From NCBI GenBank assembly GCA_023423045.1, contig JAFAGA010000074.1:1-64000 (forward strand): a stretch of 64,000 nucleotides of DNA, read 5' to 3'. The notes under the pieces were generated by a model, which was not told the origin of the DNA, ran no database searches, and saw nothing but the letters and a program-made list of their open reading frames with translations. The position numbers were made by a program, and so were the translations under genes. Shown in pieces: positions 28,042 to 36,575 of this stretch. Position 1 is the stretch's first letter; the number at the start of each line of letters is the position of its first letter. This stretch comes from Bacillota bacterium (GTDB taxonomy: Bacteria; Bacillota; Clostridia; Lachnospirales; Lachnospiraceae).

Positions 28042-28172
28042 ATTTGTCATTGACATTTACTGTCATTATTTAGATAATTCTAGTGTTTTAGGGGGTTATA
28101 TGAAATTTATGGCATATTATGTAATGACAAATTTTTCACTAACTTTTACTATTTTCCACTAATTTTCGCTAA
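28042..28172 (+). promoter_or_regulatory. Repeat-rich divergent control region upstream of the double-XRE gene
   Basis: In the 421-base gap between the response-regulator gene and the plus-strand XRE gene there is a ten-base inverted pair ATTTGTCATT (28042-28051) / AATGACAAAT (28123-28132). An extra TGTCATT lies at 28061. Three phased copies of C(A/G)CTAA sit at 28137, 28157 and 28167 (steps of 20 and 10 bases, whole helical turns). These look like operator sites. The rest of the gap (27772-28041) is AT-rich with no feature I can name. Confidence 0.5.
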
Positions 28173-28192
28173 AATTAAAAGGAGTATTTGTG

Positions 28193-30049
28193 ATGGAATT
28201 TAAAGAAAAACTGAATCTTATCTTCGAAATAATCGGTTGTTCGAATGCAGAGATAGCAAAGGTCAGCGGTATTGATCCCTCTCTGGTAAGCAGATATCGC
28301 GCAGGAATAAGACAGCCGAAATCGGTCTCCACACAATTTCCTGATTTATGCAATGGTATTGCGTCTTATGCACGGAGTAACGGTCTTTGGGATAAGCTGC
28401 AATGTGTCTGTCAGCTTCCTGATACATCAACTCCGGAGGAGGCGCTTCTGAATTTTTTATTGCCGGACACTTTGAGTCAAACATCAAAGCGTCGTACATC
28501 ATCTGTAAACTCAAACAAAACCTTTGGGAGCAAATTGAGATTACTAATGAAACTTTTGGATATTTCAAACATAAAGCTTGCAAAAGCATTGAATGTGGAC
28601 CCCTCATTGATTAGCCGGTTAAAGAACGGACAGCGTGTTCCCAAGGAAAACAATGCCCTGATAGAAAGTTTATGCGATTATTTGCACCGAAGTCTTAAAT
28701 CAAAGGGTCTTACGGCAGAAATGGCAAAATGGCTGGAGCTACCGGCTGATATTGCAGAAGCAGGAAACGAGGATTTTATACAATGCTTTTCAAAATGGCT
28801 GCTAATCCCAAACGAAGTTTCAGCCGATATTGCCATAAAAGATTTCATGCAGAAATTTGAGATATTAGTTGAGCATCCCATTTATACATCAAAAGCCGTA
28901 CTTGATGCTCCTGTGCCACCTTCGTTAATGTACGGAAATACCCCTTGCAAGTTTTACGGATATGAAGGCTTTAAAGATGCTATTACCGCTTTGTTTGCTG
29001 AGGTCGTTAATTCCAAACAGAGAAGTATGATAAAGTTTTATTCTGACCAGAATTTAGACTGGTTCCAAGCAGCCCGATCACAGCAGGATAGCCTGGCCCA
29101 TTTGCTATACAAGGTATTATTAAAACAGACAAAAATTGAATTAATACATAATATCGATCAAAATCTAGCTGAATTACTTATTATTGGCATAGAAATGTGG
29201 CTTCCTTTATACATGTCAAATCTGATTGACGTATTTTTCTCTCCTGCGCCCTCTTCCGACAGATTTTCCCATACCTTGGTTGTAGCACCCGGTATAGCTA
29301 CTATTTATTCCACTCATGTCAGAGGGATGGAGAGTGAAGGGATCTATTATCTCAGCACCTCAGAGGAAGATATTCTATTTTCCGACCATCAGTTTGAGGC
29401 ATTAATTAAGAATTCCATACCCTTAATTAAGGTATTTAGCCAAAAATCAATCAACGATTATTATTTCTTCAAAAACGAAAAATCAAAGGAACAGGGAACC
29501 ACAAAGAAGCTGATTATGTCACCCGGAATTAATACAATGCCCCCTCATTTGCTCGAAAGAATCCTTCAGCGCTCCCAAACCCATGAATTGGATTCAAATA
29601 TGATTTCAAAGCTTTATACTATTATTAATAAACTGTTCGAATACGAACTGACTCATAGAGCTATCGTGGAGTACATTTATTTTCCTGAACCGGAGATACT
29701 GGCCTCCGGGCAAGTCACCGTCAATCTTTCAGATATGCTTATCAGTGAGACATTTACATACAGCATTAAAGAATACTCTGAGCATATAAAGCATTTAATT
29801 ACGCTGCTGGAGCACAAGAACTACCATATTGTTCCTTTATCCTCCATTCCATTTAACAATATTCAGATCATAGCAAAGGAGCCAGGGATGGCTGTCATTA
29901 AGTATTGCAGTACCATGTCATTTTGTTTCAATCAATCATTATTGTGCAGTACTTTTAGTAAATACATTGATGATGTTACTTTGAAAATTAAGCTTCCCCT
30001 TAACACCAAACGTGACATTGTGAATTTTTTAAAAAAATATGTTCAGTAA
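28193..30049 (+). CDS. Large regulator with two N-terminal XRE HTH domains
   Basis: Start at ATG 28193, with GGAG eight bases upstream; the preceding GTG is less likely. The 618-residue protein has HTH 1 at about residues 1-70 (CSNAEIAKVSGIDPSLVSRYRAG) and HTH 2 at about 110-180 (ISNIKLAKALNVDPSLISRLKNG). The two are clearly duplicated (both contain the DPSLxSR helix). The remaining 430 residues, without TM segments, resemble no family I can name; they may sense a ligand or a protein. It is divergent from the pilus operon across a repeat-rich gap, so control of that operon and of itself is plausible. Confidence 0.75.
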   Translation: MEFKEKLNLIFEIIGCSNAEIAKVSGIDPSLVSRYRAGIRQPKSVSTQFPDLCNGIASYARSNGLWDKLQCVCQLPDTSTPEEALLNFLLPDTLSQTSKRRTSSVNSNKTFGSKLRLLMKLLDISNIKLAKALNVDPSLISRLKNGQRVPKENNALIESLCDYLHRSLKSKGLTAEMAKWLELPADIAEAGNEDFIQCFSKWLLIPNEVSADIAIKDFMQKFEILVEHPIYTSKAVLDAPVPPSLMYGNTPCKFYGYEGFKDAITALFAEVVNSKQRSMIKFYSDQNLDWFQAARSQQDSLAHLLYKVLLKQTKIELIHNIDQNLAELLIIGIEMWLPLYMSNLIDVFFSPAPSSDRFSHTLVVAPGIATIYSTHVRGMESEGIYYLSTSEEDILFSDHQFEALIKNSIPLIKVFSQKSINDYYFFKNEKSKEQGTTKKLIMSPGINTMPPHLLERILQRSQTHELDSNMISKLYTIINKLFEYELTHRAIVEYIYFPEPEILASGQVTVNLSDMLISETFTYSIKEYSEHIKHLITLLEHKNYHIVPLSSIPFNNIQIIAKEPGMAVIKYCSTMSFCFNQSLLCSTFSKYIDDVTLKIKLPLNTKRDIVNFLKKYVQ

Positions 30050-30178
30050 AATAATATTATATTATACTACATGTATGTCCGGTCAAGGATTCCCTATACG
30101 GGTCTGAATACGCAATATCCTTTTTTCTGTGTTTCAGGTACAATTACTCTATATCGGAATATTTAGTAACTCGGACAA

Positions 30179-31039
30179 ATGAGATGCATTTTATTGCAGG
30201 GAGAAGGGGGAATTATTATTTTTGTCGAAGAACGGCATCAAAATATTCTTAATGAATTGAATATTCATGGGAGAATATCAACAAGGGAAATCCAAAAAAG
30301 GTATAATGTGTCATTTGATACGGCACGGCGTGATTTAAGGATTTTGGAAGAAAAAGGGCTCTTAAAAAGAACGCATGGCGGAGCTCTGATCTCGCCTCAG
30401 AAAGAAATTATGAATTACAATACAAAATACGGTCAAATAAAAACTGCAGTGAAAGACAGTATTTGGCCTATCGTATTAAAAGCAACCTCCGTATTGGAAA
30501 AACAGGATGTCGTTTTTATAAACGATCCCAAAATCAGTGATATTTTAGTTAACAGCCTTCCCAAGGAATTGCCTATAACGGTGGTAACGAATTCCATAAT
30601 TGTCGCTGAACAATTAAGATCTCTGGATAATGTAAGATTATTTTTTACAGGCGGAGAAATCGACAAAAATGGTAACTGTTCGGATATATTCACAATTGAA
30701 GCAATCAAAAAGATACGCTTTGATAAATGTTTCATTACTTCAACGAGTATATCTGCAGAATTTGGATTATCAATACAAAATAGTAATTCAATAAGTATTT
30801 TGAACACGATTTTGGACAGCTCCAAAAAATCAATTGGATTATATCCTGCCGAGAAAATCGGTTTTGAATCCATTTTGAGTATTTGTCCGGCAAACAAGCT
30901 GGATGTCTTGATTACAAACTGGGATGCTCCAAATGACGAACTAAAAAAATTCGACAAGCAGGGAATACAAATTATTGTGACCGGGAATCCGGGAGCCGAA
31001 AATCAAAGCGAAGTAATATCGGAGGAGCCTGCGCTATAG
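30179..31039 (+). CDS. DeoR/GlpR-type transcriptional regulator
   Basis: The DeoR HTH is plain: EERHQNILNELNIHGRIS, then TREIQKRYNVSFDTARRDLRILEEKGLL and KRTHGGAL. The C-terminal part is the DeoR sensor fold (VVTNSIIVAEQL, LFFTGGEID, CFITSTSIS), which binds a phosphorylated sugar in relatives. In relatives the sensor usually contains a conserved 'GxxG' and 'D..F' pattern; here it is divergent, so effector binding may be altered. The frame opens at ATG 30179 without a ribosome site, whereas AGAAGGGGG lies at about 30202-30210, so a non-ATG start just before VEERHQ is more likely. It is monocistronic with a terminator at 31285; no sugar genes adjoin it. Confidence 0.75.
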   Translation: MRCILLQGEGGIIIFVEERHQNILNELNIHGRISTREIQKRYNVSFDTARRDLRILEEKGLLKRTHGGALISPQKEIMNYNTKYGQIKTAVKDSIWPIVLKATSVLEKQDVVFINDPKISDILVNSLPKELPITVVTNSIIVAEQLRSLDNVRLFFTGGEIDKNGNCSDIFTIEAIKKIRFDKCFITSTSISAEFGLSIQNSNSISILNTILDSSKKSIGLYPAEKIGFESILSICPANKLDVLITNWDAPNDELKKFDKQGIQIIVTGNPGAENQSEVISEEPAL

Positions 31040-31171
31040 TACTTTATGTTTATTATTTTTCTGCAGCAGGATATGCCGTTCAGCGGGCATTATATATACC
31101 TTAGGTATGATGCATTAGGGTGTCCTGAGTATATTTGTTCCCGTACCGGTTCCGGAAGTTTATTATCAAAA

Positions 31172-31258
31172 ACTGCACTATCCGGACTATATCGAAAGGT
31201 TATCGCTATGGATAAATCCACTGCCCATTGTTTTTCCTTTCATGCCAGATAGTGCAGT
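31172..31258. repeat. Spaced 14-bp inverted repeat in the gap after the DeoR gene
   Basis: ACTGCACTATCCGG (31172-31185) and CCAGATAGTGCAGT (31245-31258) match at 13 of 14 positions, 59 bases apart. The 549-base gap 31040-31588 otherwise contains two terminators and no convincing gene. The pair might be a long RNA stem or ends of a small lost element. Confidence 0.4.
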
Positions 31259-31284
31259 CCGAACAAGAAAACCTTATAACTCAT

Positions 31285-31309
31285 GACGAAGTTGTATCTT
31301 CGTCCTTTT
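31285..31309 (+). terminator. Terminator after the DeoR-type gene
   Basis: GACGAAG and CTTCGTC (31285-31291/31297-31303) form a stem with a five-base loop followed by CTTTTA on the plus strand. Confidence 0.65.
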
Positions 31310-31436
31310 ATTATGTCATTTTTTATTTCCATGCTTCTTTTGCTATTTCCCGAACCAGCTTCAATATTGTCCGCTGCTCTTCTTCTATCAGTATATCCCC
31401 TCCTCCTTGGATGCGATCCGCGCCGGAGTTTTGGAT

Positions 31437-31485
31437 AAAAAAAGACCTGAGACGGGACGGTTTAATGTCCTATCCAGGTCTGATC
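31437..31485 (-). terminator. Terminator of the degV gene
   Basis: AGACCTG (31443-31449) pairs with CAGGTCT (31475-31481), with an inner GGGAC/GTCC stem. On the minus strand it is followed by seven T residues. It lies about 100 bases after the DegV stop codon. Confidence 0.8.
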
Positions 31486-31588
31486 TTTTATTATCATGCG
31501 ATGTTTTCGCATTCATTTTCTATTACGTCGGCAAGGATAAACTGGGTTGCCTTCCAGATAAATAACCGTACCCGGCGACACCCACAAA

Positions 31589-32425
31589 TCAATACGCTGT
31601 AATTATCCCACCCTCATTTGCATATAAACTGCTCACTCCGGCAGTATCTACAATAAAGTAATCCTTAAAGGGTATCCTTTTAAGAATCTCATCTTTAATA
31701 AACAACGCTCTTTCATAATTATTGCAGTGAGCAATACCCAGAATTCGTTCCTGGGGCTTCAGCACATCTCCCTCGATGGTCTTCGCCATCAGAGACAGAG
31801 CTTTAGTGATGCCTCTCGCCTGGTCAATCTTGCATATGCTGCCTTCAGGGGTTGCTCCCATAACCGGCTTAATGTTCAGGGCGCTGCAGATAATTGCCTG
31901 GAGATTGGACAGCCTGCCATTCTTGCGAAGGGTATCCAGGGTTTCCAATACAAACTTTGTCTTCAGGCTGTCACGGAAAGCGTGAATCTTCTCTACCACA
32001 CTCTCAAAGGAATCTTTTGCTTCCTTGAGCTCCTTAATCTTCATAGCTATTAAAGCCTGACCGACCGAAGCCGACCGGGAATCAATGATCTCCACTTTCT
32101 TATCCGGATGATCCTCCAGATATATCTTCTTCGCCAGCTCCGCGCTGTTATAAGAGCCGCTTAGCTGAGATGACAGGGTAATTACATAGACATCCCCGTC
32201 AAAATCAAAATGCTTCATATAATCTTCCGGAGAAGGACAGGCTGATTTGGGACTATTCGGACTTTTACTCACCATATGCAGAAACTCTTTCTGCCGGAAG
32301 GTGTCATCATCGACTATGGAAGCATCATCCACAATCAGTGTAAGAGGCACCAGTTTAAAATGCGGATCCTCCCTTAATTCCTTTGGTAAATCCGTGCAGC
32401 TGTCCCCGATGATTCTGTATGACAT
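31589..32425 (-). CDS. DegV family fatty-acid-binding protein
   Basis: The 278-residue protein has the DegV signature: DSCTDLPKEL at the N-terminus, LTLIVDD, TSQPSP-like segment SPKSACPSPEDYMKHF, ITLSSQLSGSYNSA, and IIDSRSASVGQA, followed by the C-terminal helical domain. In Gram-positive bacteria such proteins (FakB) deliver exogenous fatty acids to the kinase FakA for phosphorylation. No fakA is in the window, but the fatty-acid synthesis operon lies 24 kb away. ATG 32425 has AGGAGG upstream. Fatty-acid binding is a family inference. Confidence 0.93.
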   Translation of the reverse strand: MSYRIIGDSCTDLPKELREDPHFKLVPLTLIVDDASIVDDDTFRQKEFLHMVSKSPNSPKSACPSPEDYMKHFDFDGDVYVITLSSQLSGSYNSAELAKKIYLEDHPDKKVEIIDSRSASVGQALIAMKIKELKEAKDSFESVVEKIHAFRDSLKTKFVLETLDTLRKNGRLSNLQAIICSALNIKPVMGATPEGSICKIDQARGITKALSLMAKTIEGDVLKPQERILGIAHCNNYERALFIKDEILKRIPFKDYFIVDTAGVSSLYANEGGIITAY

Positions 32426-32529
32426 CTTATTTTATCCTCCTGTTAAATATATATTGGTTCTACTATATCTTCCATTGAAACTAAATAATGCAGGTTATCA
32501 AAATGCATGCTTTTGCGCTGTGTATCCTG

Positions 32530-32655
32530 ATCACAGGAAGAAGGTTTTCTGCCTGCAATATAAGTTATCAGAAGTTGTACTTTAACTTCTGATAAAAGGC
32601 GCTGTACTTGCGCCGTGCATCCCGATTACAGGAATATGAATTTCTTTCCTGTAAT
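32530..32655. repeat. Cluster of palindromic repeats (copy group A)
   Basis: Four hairpins are packed in line: a degenerate ATCACAGG...CCTGCAAT dyad (32530-32559), a perfect 12-bp stem TTATCAGAAGTT/AACTTCTGATAA (32565-32595), GGCGC/GCGCC (32598-32614), and ATTACAGGAA/TTCCTGTAAT (32625-32655). The last and the 12-bp type recur near 47.2-47.6 kb. They fill most of the gene-free gap 32426-32986 between degV and htpG; the rest of that gap is AT-rich and contains the htpG terminator. Confidence 0.75.
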
Positions 32656-32907
32656 ATAATTTTATTATTTATATTATCCATGAATATAAACCATATTCAT
32701 ATTTTTTCGTTCGGCTGCAGACCTATAAGCAGATCCCCCGCGCCCTTGTTGTCTTTCTAAACACATTATCGAGTATCAGTACCACATAATATAGTTTTCA
32801 TTACTATATAATATCATACCAAATCAGAATAACATAATCAAGAGGTATATAAAAGTTTTATTTAAATTTTATTTTCCGGTTATTTTCGCCTTTTACAGAT
32901 AAAAGCC

Positions 32908-32956
32908 CAAAAAGGGAAGGAGACATATGAGTACCATCTTCATATGTTTCCTTCCC
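32908..32956 (-). terminator. Terminator of htpG
   Basis: GGGAAGGAGACATATGA and its near-complement TCATATGTTTCCTTCCC (32914-32930/32940-32956) form a 17-bp stem. On the minus strand a run of T follows. It lies about 30 bases after the HtpG stop codon. Confidence 0.9.
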
Positions 32957-32986
32957 CCTATAGCTCAAGCCTTAAGCAAATTTTAT

Positions 32987-35119
32987 TTATTTTGCAAGAA
33001 ACATCATAATATCATTGCTTCTCTGGATGAATTTTGTCATTGCTTCCGGCTCCAGAGGCTTATGGCTCAGCAATGCCAGGTCATACAGCTGTTCGCAGAT
33101 CATCGGTGTCTGCTCCGCCTTCTCATTGGTTAGAATGAACTGAACCAGCTTATTGTTTGCATTCAGCACCAGAGTCTCTCCGCCCCCCAGATCACCCATA
33201 TCCATGCCGGACATATTATACATGCGCATCATCTCCTGCATTCTGCGGCTCTCCTCGGATAAGGTCATAACGGAGGATACCTTCTCGTTCTTGAACTTAT
33301 CCACCTTGACCTCCAGTTTCTCCTTGCCGAGAACCTCACGAAACAGCTTGGTCATGGCTTCGGTATTATTCTTTAATACCTTCTGGTCCTTCTTCTTAAC
33401 CGTATCCTTAAAGCCTTCACTGATATCGGCATCAATACGCTGGAAACGAACCGTCTGATCCTGGTATTCCAGCTGAGTGATGAAGGGCTGGTCAATATTG
33501 TGGGTAAGGATAAAGGCATCGCTGCCGGCTTCCTTGAACATATTGATATACTGGCTCTGCTGCTTGATATCGGTCACATAGTAAACCGTAATCTTCTTAT
33601 CCTCATCTACGATATCTTCATCCGCATCCGGAGCATGATCATGTGTATCATTGCCTTCTCCGTGTGCATGATCATGTTTGCATTCACCGCTATGCTCATG
33701 GTCATGTCCGCAGCCGCATTCGTCTTCCTGCTTACCGGAAGTTTCCTCTGTCTCCGCAGCAGCCTCTGTCTTCAGACCAGCCTCATCCTTCTTGTCCGTC
33801 TCTCCGTCGGTGCCCTTCCTGGCTGCCACATAGTCCGCAAGGGTGATATATTTATCCTCAAGATTCTTAAAGATAATAACATCCTTCACCTTTTCCCGGA
33901 ATTTCTCGTCCTTTAGGAAGCCAAACTTAATGAAGGGACTGAGATCATCCCAGAACTTCTCATAATTCTCTCTCTCCACCTTATACATACCGGTCAGCTT
34001 ATCCGCCACCTTCTTGCTAATGTATTCGGAGATTTTCTTCACAAATCCGTCGTTCTGAAGCGCACTTCTGGATACATTCAGGGGAAGATCGGGACAATCA
34101 ATCACACCCTTTAGCAGCATCAGAAACTCCGGAATTACTTCCTTAATATTATCAGCGATAAATACCTGGTTGCTGTATAATTTGATAAGTCCTTCCAGGG
34201 AATCATATTCCGTGTTGATCTTGGGGAAATACAGTATTCCCTTCAGATTGAACGGATAATCCATGTTCAGGTGAATCCAGAACAGAGGCTCCTTATAGTC
34301 GTGGAATACTTCACGGTAGAAATTCTTGTATTCCTCCTCGGTACAGTCATTCGGATGCTTTGTCCACAAAGGATTTGTCTCGTTGATAGGCTCCGGCTTG
34401 GTTACCTCTGTCTTGGTCTCCTCTACGCTGCCATCCTCATTCACCGCAGCATCCACAACCTCCGGTTCCTTCTCCGGCGCCTTGGCATTTGCATTAACCA
34501 GATAGATTTCTACCGGCATGAAAGAACAGTACTTCTTAAGAATCTCTCTCACGCGGTATTCATTGGAGAACTCATAGCTGGAATCATTCAAATACAAGGT
34601 AATCTCCGTACCACGCTCTGCCTTGGTACTGTCACTCATCTCATATTCGGTCCCTCCGTCGGACTCCCAATGCACGGGGCTGGCCTCAGGCTGCCAGGAC
34701 AACGTATCGATGGTAACCCGGGAAGCAACCATGAAAGCCGAATAGAATCCCAAGCCGAAATGGCCGATAATCTGGTCCTCATTGGTCTTGTCCTTATACT
34801 GCTCAAGGAACTTCTGTGCACCGGAGAAAGCGATCTGGTTGATGTATTCCTTTACCTCATCCGCCGTCATGCCAATACCATTATCGGAAAAACGAATGGT
34901 CTTCTCCTCCGGATTCACGGTTACAGTTATCTGATAATGATTATCCTCGGGCAGATTTACCTCTCCCATAATCTCCAGCTTCTTCAGCTTGGTAATAGCA
35001 TCACTGCCATTTGAAATTAACTCTCTTACAAATATGTCGTGGTCGGAATATAGCCACTTCTTAATGATAGGAAACAGATTCTCCGAATGGATCGATAGAT
35101 TTCCGCGTTCTGTGCTCAT
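32987..35119 (-). CDS. htpG: Chaperone HtpG (Hsp90) with a His/Cys-rich insertion
   Basis: The 710-residue protein has the Hsp90 N-terminal ATPase motifs (RELISNGSDAI, DNGIGMT, GHFGLGFYSAFMV), the middle domain (FPKINTEYDSLEGLIKLYSNQVFI, NVSRSALQ) and the C-terminal dimerisation domain. It is longer than the roughly 620-640 residues usual for HtpG. One extra acidic stretch is at about 214-248. A second at about 435-508 includes residues 467-498, extremely rich in His, Cys, Asp and Glu (ECGCGHDHEHSGEC, KHDHAHGEG, THDHAPD), which looks like a metal-binding linker. ATG 35119 has AAGGAG upstream. Expression should be heat-inducible: a CIRCE operator and a strong promoter lie directly upstream. 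Confidence 0.96.
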   Translation of the reverse strand: MSTERGNLSIHSENLFPIIKKWLYSDHDIFVRELISNGSDAITKLKKLEIMGEVNLPEDNHYQITVTVNPEEKTIRFSDNGIGMTADEVKEYINQIAFSGAQKFLEQYKDKTNEDQIIGHFGLGFYSAFMVASRVTIDTLSWQPEASPVHWESDGGTEYEMSDSTKAERGTEITLYLNDSSYEFSNEYRVREILKKYCSFMPVEIYLVNANAKAPEKEPEVVDAAVNEDGSVEETKTEVTKPEPINETNPLWTKHPNDCTEEEYKNFYREVFHDYKEPLFWIHLNMDYPFNLKGILYFPKINTEYDSLEGLIKLYSNQVFIADNIKEVIPEFLMLLKGVIDCPDLPLNVSRSALQNDGFVKKISEYISKKVADKLTGMYKVERENYEKFWDDLSPFIKFGFLKDEKFREKVKDVIIFKNLEDKYITLADYVAARKGTDGETDKKDEAGLKTEAAAETEETSGKQEDECGCGHDHEHSGECKHDHAHGEGNDTHDHAPDADEDIVDEDKKITVYYVTDIKQQSQYINMFKEAGSDAFILTHNIDQPFITQLEYQDQTVRFQRIDADISEGFKDTVKKKDQKVLKNNTEAMTKLFREVLGKEKLEVKVDKFKNEKVSSVMTLSEESRRMQEMMRMYNMSGMDMGDLGGGETLVLNANNKLVQFILTNEKAEQTPMICEQLYDLALLSHKPLEPEAMTKFIQRSNDIMMFLAK

Positions 35120-35171
35120 GAAAACAACTCCTTTTCATAATTTAATGTTCGTCATTTTTACCCATGTCCTT

Positions 35172-35200
35172 ATCATAATACGGTGAAAATAAAATGTCAA
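35172..35200 (-). promoter_or_regulatory. Promoter of htpG
   Basis: On the minus strand TTGACA (35200-35195) and TATGAT (35177-35172) are separated by 17 bases, about 55 bases before the HtpG start codon. The same promoter is preserved in repeat copy 2 (39630-39658), where it points into the end of the IS element. Confidence 0.8.
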
Positions 35201-35207
35201 GACAAAA

Positions 35208-35234
35208 TTAGCACTCTTTGAGCAAGAGTGCTAA
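35208..35234 (-). promoter_or_regulatory. CIRCE operator (HrcA site) upstream of htpG
   Basis: TTAGCACTC, nine bases, GAGTGCTAA: a perfect match to the consensus CIRCE inverted repeat recognised by the heat-shock repressor HrcA. It lies seven bases upstream of the -35 box rather than in the leader, where CIRCE usually sits. Confidence 0.95.
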
Positions 35235-35400
35235 CAACGCAATGTCTTTTTTCCCGTTAACCCTATTTCTCCCGTCAGTCCTCCTCGAAAAAGATGGCCT
35301 TCTAATTTATAGTATAACAGAACAATTTTCCATCTAAAAGCGAGTGATTTTTTAGAAGGTGTCATTTTTTTAGTTTTACCTTCCCCAACCACCCTCCGCT

Positions 35401-35450
35401 AAAGCGCGACAGTCCGCTGGAATTTTACTTCCAGCGGACTGCCGCGCTTT
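35401..35450. terminator. Very stable hairpin downstream of the lipoprotein gene
   Basis: AAAGCGCG-CAGTCCGCTGGAA pairs with TTCCAGCGGACTG-CGCGCTTT, 22 pairs with one mismatch, around a six-base loop. There is no T-run on the minus strand, so termination is likely but not classical. It lies 50 bases after the stop codon at 35500. Confidence 0.6.
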
Positions 35451-35499
35451 ATATGGTACTTTACCAGCATATGCATATTCACCGTTAGATTCTTTTTTA

Positions 35500-36060
35500 T
35501 CAACGCCAATCTGTAATCGCTCTGCCAAATTCAGAAACCGTATAGTCCGGTTCATCCATTCCCAACTCTAAAGATGCATTTTTGCGAACTTCCAAATTCA
35601 TAAGCCAATATCCCTCATACATCCTGACAATGATTCTATCCGCATCTTCAGGCATATCTTCCATCGGTATGGCATCCAATCGTCTCAGTAATTCCCTATC
35701 CATCGTATAAGCATAGGATACAAGAGTATTGTCATTGAAGGTTCCTTCTGGCATCTCCAGATAGTTGCGGACTATCTCCAGCTGCTCCGGAGTAACAAAA
35801 TCCAGCCAGCTATAATATACACAATCCTCCGTTATCTCAAGGCTATCCTGTGTACTTTGCTCAGATAAAACAGCAAACTCGAATTTAATTAATTCATTCT
35901 TATTATGATTAAATTGATCCTCTGACTGGATAGGAACCGAAGGATTATCACCGGCAGCTTGAGCACTCTTATTCGCATTATCTTGGAATTTACATCCACT
36001 CATCATGAAAATCAGAGCTCCAATGAATAACAAAACTATAACCTTGTTCATTCTTCTCAT
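35500..36060 (-). CDS. Putative lipoprotein of unknown family
   Basis: Start chosen at ATG 36060, six bases after GGAGG. The 186-residue product has a lipoprotein signal (MRRMNKVIVLLFIGALIFMM, lipobox MSGC) followed by a polar linker and a globular domain with no recognised motif (contains VYYSWLDFVTPEQLEIVRNYLEM). It should be anchored outside the membrane. It is 26 bases downstream of another exported-protein gene on the same strand, and both lie within the block bounded by the 137-bp repeats. Confidence 0.65.
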   Translation of the reverse strand: MRRMNKVIVLLFIGALIFMMSGCKFQDNANKSAQAAGDNPSVPIQSEDQFNHNKNELIKFEFAVLSEQSTQDSLEITEDCVYYSWLDFVTPEQLEIVRNYLEMPEGTFNDNTLVSYAYTMDRELLRRLDAIPMEDMPEDADRIIVRMYEGYWLMNLEVRKNASLELGMDEPDYTVSEFGRAITDWR

Positions 36061-36086
36061 AATAAACCTCCAATCCAATTGTTGAT

Positions 36087-36575
36087 TTACACTATAAAAT
36101 AATTAATTTTTGAATAAGACAAATCAGCTTCGGAACAGAAACACCTAAAGTTACCATCCGTAACCCCACGCGCTACCCCGCAAGATGAGCAAAATTCAAC
36201 CCATCCCATCCTAAAGCCTCCACCTTTTAATGGTGTATGACACAATACTATAACTATTGACAGTTCTATACAACAAAGTCTACTCGAAGGCGGACAACGA
36301 TGCATATTAGTATCAGACATATCATAATTATATGCATAGCCCAATATCTCGTTTATATCCAAATAACCTATTTCCGTTGCGTATTCCATCAATTCTTCGA
36401 AGCTTTCCATATCCAATGCATCTAAAAGCAAATCAAGCACACCATAACTTATCAATCGTTCCTCCAGGCTCTGGCATTCGTCGTCGTATTGCACAGGCAA
36501 CTCTGCGGCAACCGCAGTAAAACTACATGTAAATACCATTACAGCAACAACCAAAAAAGCAATTAGTCTTTTCAT
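36087..36575 (-). CDS. Secreted Cys-rich protein of unknown family
   Basis: The 162-residue precursor has a clean Sec signal (MKRLIAFLVVAVMVFTCSFTAVAA) and a short helical region (residues 30-90) with a Leu/Glu-rich pattern, followed by a Cys-rich tail (CPPSSRLCC, CSSCGVARG, FRCFCSE) that could bind metal or form disulfides. No family recognised. It shares a strand and probable transcript with the lipoprotein gene downstream. The tail after about residue 100 has a different composition and might be a frameshift product; the match between tail and protein core is uncertain. Confidence 0.55.
   Translation of the reverse strand: MKRLIAFLVVAVMVFTCSFTAVAAELPVQYDDECQSLEERLISYGVLDLLLDALDMESFEELMEYATEIGYLDINEILGYAYNYDMSDTNMHRCPPSSRLCCIELSIVIVLCHTPLKGGGFRMGWVEFCSSCGVARGVTDGNFRCFCSEADLSYSKINYFIV

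Larger units (their letters stand above)
35164..35300. repeat. 137-bp direct repeat, copy 1
   Basis: Matches 39622-39758 at 132 of 137 positions. It contains the htpG promoter, the CIRCE site and, at its right end, the last codons and stop codon of a DUF5721-like gene (FFEE type end, antisense TCCTCCTCG). The complete DUF5721 gene is attached only to copy 2. Four of the five differences lie in or next to the CIRCE arms. Confidence 0.92.
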
